From assembly GCF_001553855.1 (NCBI RefSeq), contig NZ_LQWV01000004.1, forward strand, positions 1 through 64,000: a stretch of 64,000 nt of DNA. The letters are read 5' to 3'. The DNA comes from Streptococcus gordonii. GTDB lineage: Bacteria; Bacillota; Bacilli; Lactobacillales; Streptococcaceae. A program made the translations under genes and the position numbers. This document shows positions 50,223-58,201 of this stretch, one piece after another. Within the stretch, counting starts at the first letter, position 1. Each line of letters opens with the position of its first letter. Below the pieces are notes generated by a model, which saw only the letters and a program-made list of their open reading frames with translations, made no database searches and was not told the DNA's origin.

Positions 50223-50759
50223 TTATTTTTGACGGATGACAAAGTGACGATTGGCTTCTTTTGCGACTTTTTCTTTTGGTTTGTTTTGGCGATTATCGCG
50301 ATTTTGGTCAGTCCGACGTCTTGAGCGTCTAGAACGTGAGCGTTTTGAAGCTGAGCCAGAATTCTGTTCTTGCTCCCGTTTACTGCGAGATTTTTTATCA
50401 AAGGAAGCTCGCTTAGGCTGAAGATTTTCTAATACAAAGTAGGCACAGCCATAATTACAGTACTCCAGCAAATAATCTTCCAAACGACTGATTTTAAAGT
50501 CGCTTTCCTTAGCTTTTTCATCCTGATAAAAGCCTCGCAACCGTAACTGATCATTGCCCCAATCACCGACAATATAATCAAACTTGGTTAAAATCTCTGA
50601 AAAGCGTTGGTTAAAAGCTGTCACATCAAAGGCTTCTCGGTAGTTCTCTACCAAATTAAACTCAATATCTTCCGTTAAGACCTGTGAACCAATTTGTTTG
50701 AACTCAGGACCAGGAAATTTATTGTAATTATAAAGCTCTGGAGCAATTTCTTTGCGCAT
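50223..50759 (-). CDS. YutD-like family protein with a basic tail
   Basis: 178 residues from MRKEIAPELYNYNKFPG at 50759. The first about 115 residues match the YutD-like (DUF1027) pattern: NYREAFDVTAFNQRFSEILTKFDYIVGDWGNDQLRLRGFY and LEDYLLEYCNYGCAYFVLEN (read in pieces). The last about 60 residues are rich in Arg, Lys, Ser and Gln (SKRSRSRRSRRRTDQNRD) and likely disordered and nucleic-acid binding. Conserved upstream of rlmN in streptococci. Function unknown. Confidence 0.82.
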   Translation of the reverse strand: MRKEIAPELYNYNKFPGPEFKQIGSQVLTEDIEFNLVENYREAFDVTAFNQRFSEILTKFDYIVGDWGNDQLRLRGFYQDEKAKESDFKISRLEDYLLEYCNYGCAYFVLENLQPKRASFDKKSRSKREQEQNSGSASKRSRSRRSRRRTDQNRDNRQNKPKEKVAKEANRHFVIRQK

Positions 50760-50901
50760 ATATTTTCTCACTTCTATCTAGATAACTCCTCTATTATACT
50801 ACAAAAACAGGCAGATTTTAAGCTTTTACCCTTAAAAAGTCATTTCTGAGAAAAGTCAGATAATTTCTCTAATTTGACAAACAAGACTTCCATCAAAAAG
50901 C

Positions 50902-50928
50902 AAAACTGAGACAAGACTGCCTCAGCTT
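50902..50928 (-). terminator. Terminator after sepM
   Basis: On the minus strand, directly after the sepM stop, GCTGAG and CTCAGT pair around a 10-base loop and TTTGCTTTTTG follows. Confidence 0.55.
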
Positions 50929-50930
50929 TA

Positions 50931-51974
50931 TTATTTATTGTTCTTAAGATAATCAATAGCATCCTGTAAGGTTTTAACAGGAACAATTTTCATATCTGTT
51001 TTAATCTTTTTAGCAGCCTCAACTGCGGTTTCATAGTTTGTCTTTGCTTTTGGATCGATTTTTTTCATTTCTTTTGTTACAGGATTATTGGGAGCAAAGA
51101 AGATGCTGGCACCACTTTTAGCAGCTGAGACGACTTTCTTATCAATCCCTCCAATATCACCAACTTCTCCATCACGATTGATACTTCCTGTACCTGCAAT
51201 CACACGTCCATCTCGTAAGGTTGGATCTGCAAGTTGTGTATAGATTGACAAGCTAAACATGAGACCCGCACTAGGTCCTCCAATGCCTTCTGTAGTAAAT
51301 TCAATTGGAATGTTACTAGTAACTTCTGTTCTATCGATTAAGCTAATACCGATTCCGTTTTTACCATTTTCTAGCTTAATAATCTTTCCAGTCGCTGATT
51401 TTTCTTGGCCATCTTCCTGGTAAGTGACCTTAACCTTATCTCCTAATTTCTGCGAATTAACATATTTTACCAATTCTTCTGAACTGTCAAAAGTCTTGTC
51501 ATTAACTCCCGTTACCGTGTCCGCAATATTCAAAATTCCCTTAAAAGTCGAATCTTTTGCAACTTGCAAAACATAGACGCCCAGATATTTCATGCTAATA
51601 TCTTTTCCAGCTGTTTTCAAGCCTTGATACTTGGCCATGTTTTGGGATGTTTCCATATAAAACTGATTGATTCGGATAAATTCTTGGTCCGATGATCCAC
51701 CAGTCATTTCTTCAGCAGAGTAGATATCCGTGAAATCAGTCAGCCACGCATAGACAAGATGAGCAAAGGTTGCTCGTTGAACTCCAACTGTCACAAACTC
51801 GTAGGCCCCAGCTTCCTTATCTTCCTTATTGTCAACCAGCAAGACCTTTCGAATATCTTCTGCACCGCCAGGAACTTCAATATAATATGGTAAAGGAACC
51901 GTCAAAGATACGACAAGCAAAATCAAGCTTGAAAAAATAATAATGGGCCATTTATAAACACTAATTTTTTTCAT
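50931..51974 (-). CDS. sepM: SepM-like PDZ-domain membrane protease
   Basis: 347 residues: N-terminal membrane segment (about 10-29), PDZ domain (about 130-200, with [17 protein letters not shown]), and Lon-type Ser-Lys protease domain with [13 protein letters not shown] (Ser235) and [13 protein letters not shown] (Lys280). In S. mutans the homologue trims exported competence-stimulating peptide; in other Firmicutes (YlbL) it acts in division or DNA-damage responses. It overlaps coaD by 14 bases, in the conserved order rsmD-coaD-sepM. Confidence 0.93.
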   Translation of the reverse strand: MKKISVYKWPIIIFSSLILLVVSLTVPLPYYIEVPGGAEDIRKVLLVDNKEDKEAGAYEFVTVGVQRATFAHLVYAWLTDFTDIYSAEEMTGGSSDQEFIRINQFYMETSQNMAKYQGLKTAGKDISMKYLGVYVLQVAKDSTFKGILNIADTVTGVNDKTFDSSEELVKYVNSQKLGDKVKVTYQEDGQEKSATGKIIKLENGKNGIGISLIDRTEVTSNIPIEFTTEGIGGPSAGLMFSLSIYTQLADPTLRDGRVIAGTGSINRDGEVGDIGGIDKKVVSAAKSGASIFFAPNNPVTKEMKKIDPKAKTNYETAVEAAKKIKTDMKIVPVKTLQDAIDYLKNNK

Positions 51975-52455
51975 AAGTTCTTCTTTCTAATTCTTTGATT
52001 ACACTTTGGGGCACATAGTCCGCGATATCCTGCTGAAAAGCAATCAGCTCACGAATACGTGATGAACTGATAGGCTGATAGGCTGGTTTGCTGAGCAAGA
52101 AAATCGTTTCCAGCTCTCCTGCCAACTCGCGATTAAAGAAGTTCATATCAGCTTCATAGTCCAAGTCTTGGCTGTTACGAAGTCCACGCACAAAAACTTG
52201 AGCTCCTAGTCTCCGAGCTACTGTCACTGCCAGCTCATTCTGCGAAGTGATGACCTCAACATTATCCAAATGCTGCAGTGCTTCTTTGACCATCCGTTCT
52301 CGAGCTTCAATCCTGAAAAATCCAGACTTTTCCCGATTATAGAAAACTCCTACATAGAGTTTATCAAAGAGCCTACTGGCCCGCTCGATCAGATCTACAT
52401 GCCCCTTAGTTATAGGATCAAAAGACCCTGTGAATAATCCTATCTTATCTGACAT
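51961..52455 (-). CDS. coaD: Phosphopantetheine adenylyltransferase
   Basis: 164-residue hexameric enzyme of CoA synthesis, forming dephospho-CoA from 4'-phosphopantetheine and [24 protein letters not shown] carries the TxGH nucleotidyltransferase motif and [10 protein letters not shown] the second ATP-binding motif. Overlaps rsmD by 11 bases and sepM by 14. Confidence 0.97.
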   Translation of the reverse strand: MSDKIGLFTGSFDPITKGHVDLIERASRLFDKLYVGVFYNREKSGFFRIEARERMVKEALQHLDNVEVITSQNELAVTVARRLGAQVFVRGLRNSQDLDYEADMNFFNRELAGELETIFLLSKPAYQPISSSRIRELIAFQQDIADYVPQSVIKELERRTYEKN

Positions 52456-52984
52456 ATACCGTCACCTTTGAAATTCCATATATCTTCTGTTTCCAAATGC
52501 CCAGCCCTGCAATTTCTTCTGGTAATTCCACATCCTTGTCTGTCTCACAGACCACTAGGACATCCTGACTCAAGAGCTGACGCTCCTCTAGCTTCTCAAG
52601 GTCTGCCACAATCTGCTCCTTGGCATAAGGCGGATCCAAGAGAACTAAGTCAAAAGCACCTGTCAACATTTCCAAAGCTCGGCCAGACTCCATCTTGAGC
52701 AAGTCAAAACGTGTGGCCTCCTTAGTCATCTGGATGTTCTCTGAAATAATAGCCTGAGCTCTGCGATCCTTCTCGACTAAGACAGCTTCCTCCATACCTC
52801 GCGAAATAGCTTCAATAGCCAAACTCCCGCTCCCGGCATAAAGATCCAGCACTCGGCCACCGTCAAAATAGGGACCAATCATATTAAAAATTGCCCCCTT
52901 AACCTTATCGGTCGTAGGCCTAGTCGTCTTGCCATCCAAAGTCTTGAGGGGCCTGCCCCCGTATTTACCTGCAACAACTCTCAT
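52445..52984 (-). CDS. rsmD: 16S rRNA G966 N2-methyltransferase
   Basis: 179 residues. AdoMet-binding [19 protein letters not shown], and the catalytic [12 protein letters not shown] motif typical of N2-guanine methyltransferases. N-terminal [15 protein letters not shown] and [13 protein letters not shown] are family markers. First gene of the rsmD-coaD-sepM unit. Confidence 0.96.
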   Translation of the reverse strand: MRVVAGKYGGRPLKTLDGKTTRPTTDKVKGAIFNMIGPYFDGGRVLDLYAGSGSLAIEAISRGMEEAVLVEKDRRAQAIISENIQMTKEATRFDLLKMESGRALEMLTGAFDLVLLDPPYAKEQIVADLEKLEERQLLSQDVLVVCETDKDVELPEEIAGLGIWKQKIYGISKVTVYVR

Positions 52985-53044
52985 AAAGAGTATTATAACA
53001 TAACTAGCCTCTAGCAGGCCAATCTTTTGAAAATTAAGCAGATA

Positions 53045-53083
53045 AAAAACAGAAGTACATGAACATCAAAGACTTCTGTTTTC
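53045..53083 (-). terminator. Terminator overlapping the end of the YcxB-like gene
   Basis: On the minus strand AAAACAGAAGT and ACTTCTGTTTT are perfect 11-base arms around a loop of about 15 bases, followed by TTATC after six T. The 5' arm encodes the last residues of the preceding gene and the stop codon lies in the loop. Confidence 0.75.
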
Positions 53084-53554
53084 TTTTAATTTCAGTAAAA
53101 AATCAATTAACTCAGGCTGGCAATCTGCCTTATCCAAGATCAGTCCCATTGACCGACCAACCATGATGTAAAAACTCTCTGGCTTATCCAAAATCGCCAC
53201 AATATCCTGATAGTTATATCGGGAGGTATGATTGCGATTAAGGACTTGAAAGTCTGTCTCATAGAAGCTAAACTCCTGCTCCAAATCATGCCAGAGAGGA
53301 TTATCCTTATAGAGCTTGAGGAATTGTTGGTTAAAAGAACGATAAAGTAAAAAAGGCATGATCGGCATGAAAATGAAAATACCAATAGCTGGCAAAGGCT
53401 CCCTAAAGAATAGACAGACCAATCCTACTGCTAACAAAGCCACTTCACCAATGATCAGAGGAAAGAGCCCTGTCTTTCGATACCAAAAGTTGGCCCAAGC
53501 GAAACGGCGATAAGCTTCTTCTGTCATGGTCGTTTTTGCTGTCATAGGAAACAT
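53066..53554 (-). CDS. YcxB-like membrane protein
   Basis: 162 residues with two membrane segments (about 33-50 and 54-72) and a C-terminal cytoplasmic YcxB-like domain (ETDFQVLNRNHTSRYNYQDIVAILDKPESFYIMVG read in pieces, then GLILDK). An ATG three codons later (MTAKTTMTEE) is an alternative start. Function unknown in the family. Single gene, its own terminator. Confidence 0.75.
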   Translation of the reverse strand: MFPMTAKTTMTEEAYRRFAWANFWYRKTGLFPLIIGEVALLAVGLVCLFFREPLPAIGIFIFMPIMPFLLYRSFNQQFLKLYKDNPLWHDLEQEFSFYETDFQVLNRNHTSRYNYQDIVAILDKPESFYIMVGRSMGLILDKADCQPELIDFLLKLKENRSL

Positions 53555-53664
53555 GTCTCTACCTCCAAATCAATCTTTTTTCTAGTTTACCACAAACTTT
53601 ACGGAGATAGCAATCTTAATACTGACAAATCCTATCTTAGATTTACGCCTAATTTTCCATGATA

Positions 53665-53725
53665 AAGAACTTGCATTTAAAATGTTCTTCTGTTATACTA
53701 TATGTAACTTTTTAAACGTTACATA
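53665..53725 (+). promoter_or_regulatory. Promoter and operator dyads of the HdiR-like operon
   Basis: TTGCAT (53671-53676) and TATACT (53694-53699) are 17 bases apart. Directly after lies TATGTAAC-N9-GTTACATA (53701-53725), a perfect 8-bp dyad at the start site. A second dyad, AAGAAC-N13-GTTCTT (53665-53689), flanks the -35. Either could bind the HdiR-like repressor. Confidence 0.75.
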
Positions 53726-53736
53726 GGAGGTGTGAT

Positions 53737-54414
53737 ATGTTTTCGCATGAAAAATTAAAAAAACGCCGGTTGGAGCTTAATCTGACTCAGTCTTCCATTT
53801 ACCAAGAGCTTGGGATTTCCAGAAAGACTTACTCTGCTTGGGAAAATGGTTTAGCAGAACCCCACGCCAAAAATCTCAGGAGGTTGGCCACCTGTCTCAA
53901 GGTCCAAGAGAACTACTTTGTGGATAAGACCAGCGCGATCTACACCTACCCTTTACTAACCGCACCACATAAAAAAGAAGTAGACCAACTAGCTAGTCGG
54001 CTCTTAGAGAGACAGCGTAAGATTAGCTCCCTTACAGCCTATAAGGTTCTATCAGTTGAGCTGGCTGCAGGTCTCGGTCACAGCTACTATGACAATGAAA
54101 CAGACTACGAAACTGTCTACTTTGATCAAGATATCCAGCACGACTTTGCATCCTGGGTATCTGGGGATTCTATGGAGCCTAAGTATCCCAACGGCTCTGT
54201 TGCCCTTATGAAACAGACAGGTTTCGACTACGATGGGGCGGTCTATGCTCTCATGTGGAATGGCAAGACCTATATCAAAAAAGTCTATCGTGAGGCTGAA
54301 GGTCTACGCCTAGAATCTATCAATCCTGACTACGAGGATCTCTTTGCTCCCTATGAAGACCAGCCTACTATTGTTGGTATCGTAGTTGGACATTTTCTGC
54401 CGATTGAGGTATAA
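53737..54414 (+). CDS. XRE-family HTH and S24 peptidase repressor (HdiR/LexA-like)
   Basis: 225 residues: an N-terminal XRE helix-turn-helix (about 5-60, LNLTQSSIYQELGISRKTYSAWENG) and a C-terminal LexA/UmuD-like S24 domain. The probable self-cleavage bond is Ala111-Gly112 in VELAAGLGHS, the nucleophile Ser145 in SGDSMEP, and the base Lys181 in GKTYIKKV. In Lactococcus the related HdiR is cleaved after DNA damage and derepresses umuC-type genes, which fits the polymerase gene 5 bp downstream. AGGAGG lies before the ATG. Confidence 0.9.
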   Translation: MFSHEKLKKRRLELNLTQSSIYQELGISRKTYSAWENGLAEPHAKNLRRLATCLKVQENYFVDKTSAIYTYPLLTAPHKKEVDQLASRLLERQRKISSLTAYKVLSVELAAGLGHSYYDNETDYETVYFDQDIQHDFASWVSGDSMEPKYPNGSVALMKQTGFDYDGAVYALMWNGKTYIKKVYREAEGLRLESINPDYEDLFAPYEDQPTIVGIVVGHFLPIEV

Positions 54415-54418
54415 AACT

Positions 54419-55834
54419 ATGGTCCTATTTGATTATTCACGCGAGCCTCGTTCAGACATCGCTTTTGTGGATATGAAAAGTTTTTATGCCTCTTGCGAAT
54501 GCATCGCTCTCGGTCTCGACCCTTTAAAAACCTCGCTCTGTGTCATGAGCCGAGTTGAAAATTCCTCTGGACTGATACTAGCTGCCACCCCTCTCTTTAA
54601 AAAGAATTTCGGCAGCCAGAATGTCAGCCGAAGCTATAATCTTCCTTTTGATGTCCACACCCGTAAGTTCAACTATGCTGCTGCCCGCAAGCAGGGACTA
54701 CCTATTACAGCAGATTATGTGCGCTTTATCGAAGACGCTGCCCAAAAGACCCTACTGGTCCCACCTCGGATGAACTACTACATCCAGAAAAATATGGAAA
54801 TTCAAAAAATTTTCCAGGATTTCGCAGCTCCCGATGATATTTTCCCCTACTCAATCGATGAGGGCTTCTTAGATTTGACAAGCTCTATCAACTACTTCAT
54901 TCCAGATCAGACGCTGGACCGCAGGACCAAACTGGACCTGCTGGCTGCCCGCATTCAACAGGCTATCTGGAAGAAAACGGGGATTTATGCCTCTATCGGC
55001 CTGAGCAACGCCAATCCTCTTCTCGCTAAGCTAGCCTTGGACATTGAAGCCAAACACACAAAAAAGATGCGTGTCAACTGGTCCTATGAGGATGTTCCCA
55101 GTAAGGTCTGGACTATTCCAAACATGACTGATTTTTGGGGCATTGGCCACCGAACGGCCACTCGTCTTAAGAAGCTAGGTATCCATTCCATTTATGATTT
55201 GGCCCACTTTAACCCTGACATTCTCAAAAAAGAAATGGGGGTCATGGGCCTGCAGCTTTGGTTTCACGCTCACGGCATTGATGAAAGCAATGTGCACAAG
55301 CCTTATCAGGTCAAGTCACACGGCCTAGGGAATTCGCAAATTCTTCCACGAGATTATAGACGACAGGCAGATATTGAGCTCGTTTTCCGAGAAATGGCTG
55401 AGCAGGTCGCCATTCGTCTCAGACGGTCTGGTAAGAAATGCCAGCGTGTCTCCATCTATGCCCGCTATTCCAAACAGGAGCTCTTGCCTTCCATTCATAC
55501 ACAGAAAAAAATTGAGCCTACCAATAACAGCGATCGACTGGCTCAAATCGTAGTTCAGCTTTTTCGTTCTAAATATCAGGGCGGGGCTATCCGACAGATT
55601 GGCGTTTTTTACAGTGACTTTGTCAATCAAAGCTATGGTCTGATTTCTCTCTTTGACGATCCCCTGCAAATTCAAAAAGAAGAGGAGCTCCAGCTGACAA
55701 TCGACCAAATCAGAGATCGCTTCGGCTTTGCCTCTCTGCTTAAGGGATCGGCCTTGCTGGATTCATCCCGTGCTATCGCTCGAAGTAAGCTAACCGGAGG
55801 CCATTCTGCTGGCGGGTTGGAGGGCTTATCATGA
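54419..55834 (+). CDS. Y-family DNA polymerase (UmuC/ImpB type)
   Basis: 471 residues from MVLFDYSREPRSD at 54419; a reading from 54386 overlaps the repressor gene and lacks a ribosome-binding site. Palm motifs AFVDMKSFYASCE and FPYSIDEGFLDLTS supply the catalytic acids; the thumb follows with IWTIPNMTDFWGIGHRTATRLKKLGI (read in pieces), and a little-finger domain closes the protein. Error-prone translesion polymerase of the UvrX/UmuC branch typical of Gram-positive plasmids and islands. Coupled to the next gene by ATGA. Confidence 0.94.
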   Translation: MVLFDYSREPRSDIAFVDMKSFYASCECIALGLDPLKTSLCVMSRVENSSGLILAATPLFKKNFGSQNVSRSYNLPFDVHTRKFNYAAARKQGLPITADYVRFIEDAAQKTLLVPPRMNYYIQKNMEIQKIFQDFAAPDDIFPYSIDEGFLDLTSSINYFIPDQTLDRRTKLDLLAARIQQAIWKKTGIYASIGLSNANPLLAKLALDIEAKHTKKMRVNWSYEDVPSKVWTIPNMTDFWGIGHRTATRLKKLGIHSIYDLAHFNPDILKKEMGVMGLQLWFHAHGIDESNVHKPYQVKSHGLGNSQILPRDYRRQADIELVFREMAEQVAIRLRRSGKKCQRVSIYARYSKQELLPSIHTQKKIEPTNNSDRLAQIVVQLFRSKYQGGAIRQIGVFYSDFVNQSYGLISLFDDPLQIQKEEELQLTIDQIRDRFGFASLLKGSALLDSSRAIARSKLTGGHSAGGLEGLS

Positions 55835-56205
55835 TCGACCGCTCCTATCTCCCCTACCAGTCAGCTCGTGACTTTCAGGATCGAGGTATGGCTAAGTGGG
55901 TTGGCTTTTTCCTCTCTGAACACAGCACTGCTCTGGCCAAAAAAGAACTAGATATGAGCCAGTTAACTCAGCTTGATAGACAGGAGATAAACCAGCTACT
56001 AAGGCAAGCCTACAGCCAGCAAGTTCCCATCCTAATCACCTTTCTTAATCAGAAAAGGCTGACCGACATTACCGCTACCGTCTTTCATCTGGACAGTAAA
56101 CAGGTCCTCCTGCAGGAAGGAGACCATTACAAAGGCCTTGCTATTCACCAGATTCTTTCGATACAATCCCTAGGAGGCACAGATGACTACTCAGAATATA
56201 CATGA
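55831..56205 (+). CDS. Small conserved protein of the polymerase operon (possibly YolD-like)
   Basis: 124 residues. The segment YQSARDFQDRGMAKWVGFFLSEH resembles the start of YolD-like proteins, which accompany UvrX-type polymerases, and the C-terminal part (QVPILITFLNQKRLTDITATVFHLDSKQVLL, read in pieces) looks like the small beta domain of that family. I am moderately sure of the match. Overlaps the polymerase gene by 4 bases and the next gene by 23. Confidence 0.65.
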   Translation: MIDRSYLPYQSARDFQDRGMAKWVGFFLSEHSTALAKKELDMSQLTQLDRQEINQLLRQAYSQQVPILITFLNQKRLTDITATVFHLDSKQVLLQEGDHYKGLAIHQILSIQSLGGTDDYSEYT

Positions 56206-56476
56206 GGAACTTCAATTTGACTATTTTTCCCAGAATTACTATCAATTTCAAGAGGATTTTTATCAATTCTCCAATCTTCCCCAGCCTCTGATGGCCATGG
56301 AAGATGATATCCTCCGTCACATGGCTAGCCGTCAGGTCACTTATTTCAAACTCTCCAAGACCAAAAGTTTAGATCAGAAAGATCATTACTTCCACTTTAC
56401 CGTCAGCCGTCCAGATCAAGCAAAACGACTCTGTGTTTACCACTATCAAGGCCACACAGAAGATATAAAGCACTAA
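56183..56476 (+). CDS. Small conserved streptococcal protein of the polymerase operon
   Basis: 97 residues, MTTQNIHEELQFDYFSQNYYQF at the start, rich in aromatic and charged residues, without signal peptide or membrane segment. AGGAGG lies 5 bases before its ATG, inside the preceding gene. I believe it belongs to a streptococcal DUF (possibly DUF5960) seen beside UmuC-like genes, but the assignment is from memory of its context. Function unknown. Confidence 0.6.
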   Translation: MTTQNIHEELQFDYFSQNYYQFQEDFYQFSNLPQPLMAMEDDILRHMASRQVTYFKLSKTKSLDQKDHYFHFTVSRPDQAKRLCVYHYQGHTEDIKH

Positions 56477-56503
56477 TCTCCCAGACTGAGTCTGGGAGAT
56501 TAG
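56473..56503 (+). terminator. Perfect hairpin at the end of the polymerase operon
   Basis: CTAATCTCCCAGAC and GTCTGGGAGATTAG are perfect 14-bp arms with a 3-base loop; the stop codon of the last gene is inside the 5' arm. There is no T run after it on either strand, so it is not a standard intrinsic terminator. Confidence 0.55.
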
Positions 56504-56547
56504 TATATGAGGCTGGGAAAGGAACCAGTATTAGAATCACTAAAAAA

Positions 56548-58131
56548 CTAAAGATTCCTTTTACTTACCCATCCAATGGCATTGCTAGGTGGGTTTTCGG
56601 TATCAATCCAGATAAATTCGATCCCGATTTCGCCATTTTTAAACTTGGTTAAACGAATACCGTTGATTTCTAGTTCATTGAGTCGTTGACCTGTCAAGAC
56701 TTCTCGCTCCTTCAACTGGAAAACACCACGTAAGATCCAATTCCCGAGGATTTCTTGCTTATCAGTTGACTGGATCGCCTTACCAGCTTCTTGATTTATA
56801 TAGGCGTTAATAACATCACCAGAAGATAAAAAGCGTAGTTTAAAAGTTCTTTCTTCTTTTGGTAGAGCTAATTTTTTAGTGCCAGGTTCAAAAGTCCCAA
56901 ATCCAGGACCAAAGAAATCTGGTCTTTCATCATGGAAGTTCTTAGAGTCAGGAAGAGGAATGTAAACTTCACTAACTGGACGATAAACTAACTGTTCAAT
57001 TTCTTTAATAAGTTTTTCGTTGCCAGTCTCGTGGACAAAGTTAATCAAATCCTCACGAATGGATTTCATCTGGACTTTTTCTTCCTTGCTGGTCCATTTC
57101 TTCAAGAGGATTTCCTCTAAAGAGAAGGTCACAAAAGCCAGTTCTTCTGGAGTTAAACTGTCTTTGAATTTATCCTGAATCTTTAAAATCCGTGGCAGGC
57201 GGTCTTTTTTAGCTAGTTTTGAACCACCGTTAAAGGCATTGAAACCAGAATTTTCTTCCACATTTCCATCTTTATCTGTGATAACCCAAGACACTGTTTC
57301 TAGAATATTTGACTGATCCTTTTCAGCTGTCAGTAAATGAAGGTTTTCAAATAGAGAAAAAGGATCCTCAATGTAATGGACATCCCAAGTGTCTACAACA
57401 ATGTTTTTATTATTAAAAGTCATGTGGAGCTGGCTGTCAGCTGCTGTGTACTTGTAGTGGTGTTGCCCATCCGTAAAACGGAAATTGGTTGGAGTGTTTT
57501 TCGTGGTTGAGCCTTTAATGACCAAATTATCAATATCAACTGGTAAATAAGTCGTCTCACCAACAAAAATTTTAGGATTATCTCCCTTTGACGTTGGCAT
57601 CAGGACGTGGTAAACTGATTCGACATCGACTGAATCTGAGTTAAATCCCTTGATCTGTGCCTTGGAGGATTCGATTCTCTGATTTCTCAGAGTAGCAATC
57701 TTTCGTGCTAACTCTTCATAGCGTTGGTAGTTTTCCTTGTCCGCTGTTTCTTTATCAGCTGAAATATCTGCATGAAACTTGATATCACCCAACAAGTCCG
57801 TCCAAGATTGAGAGTCTTTCTTAAACTGAGCGATTTTTTGGTCCCCTGACTTAATTCCAAAAGATTTGATACCCACTAGGTACTTATGGTTTTCATCTAC
57901 AACGACAGAGACATCAAAGGAAGTATTGGCGATATCTTCCCCTACGGCATTAAAGGCCTTCTGAAAAACTGTCTCCTGAAATTTGGAGTTAACAATCGGA
58001 GCCACATAATTCTCTGTTTGTCCCTCGTCTTCGGATTCTGCCTTTTGAGAGAAAGCTTCACTCAAGCTAGCGAAGTTGGTAATTAAGGTTTTGTATTTGT
58101 CTTTTTGTTCAGACTTTAGATATTCCCACAT
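56548..58131 (-). CDS. Probable type II restriction endonuclease
   Basis: 527 residues, 70 bp downstream of a cytosine methyltransferase gene. The N-terminal part has NSKFQETVFQKAF, then SFDVSVVVDENHKYLVGIKSFGIKSGDQKI, which looks like a PD-(D/E)XK core with Asp73 and Lys89, although the middle position is Gly87 rather than an acid. The C-terminal part (about 395-520: YIPLPDSKNFHDERPDFFGPGFGTF, KLRFLSSGDVINAYINQEAGKAI, LGNWILRGVFQLKERE, read in pieces) resembles the B3-like DNA-recognition domain of NgoFVII/BfiI-type enzymes. Recognition sequence not predictable. Confidence 0.75.
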   Translation of the reverse strand: MWEYLKSEQKDKYKTLITNFASLSEAFSQKAESEDEGQTENYVAPIVNSKFQETVFQKAFNAVGEDIANTSFDVSVVVDENHKYLVGIKSFGIKSGDQKIAQFKKDSQSWTDLLGDIKFHADISADKETADKENYQRYEELARKIATLRNQRIESSKAQIKGFNSDSVDVESVYHVLMPTSKGDNPKIFVGETTYLPVDIDNLVIKGSTTKNTPTNFRFTDGQHHYKYTAADSQLHMTFNNKNIVVDTWDVHYIEDPFSLFENLHLLTAEKDQSNILETVSWVITDKDGNVEENSGFNAFNGGSKLAKKDRLPRILKIQDKFKDSLTPEELAFVTFSLEEILLKKWTSKEEKVQMKSIREDLINFVHETGNEKLIKEIEQLVYRPVSEVYIPLPDSKNFHDERPDFFGPGFGTFEPGTKKLALPKEERTFKLRFLSSGDVINAYINQEAGKAIQSTDKQEILGNWILRGVFQLKEREVLTGQRLNELEINGIRLTKFKNGEIGIEFIWIDTENPPSNAIGWVSKRNL

Positions 58132-58201
58132 AAGCTCCCTCTTTTCTATTTTCAGTATATCAAAAGAAGATTAGTTTTTCACTAATCCTCTTATATATTC
58201 G

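Noticed and set aside
53665..53689. LexA/DinR box upstream of the HdiR-like gene
   Set aside because: GAAC and GTTC are present but 13 bases apart, not 4, so it does not fit the Gram-positive SOS box; kept only as a possible HdiR-type operator.
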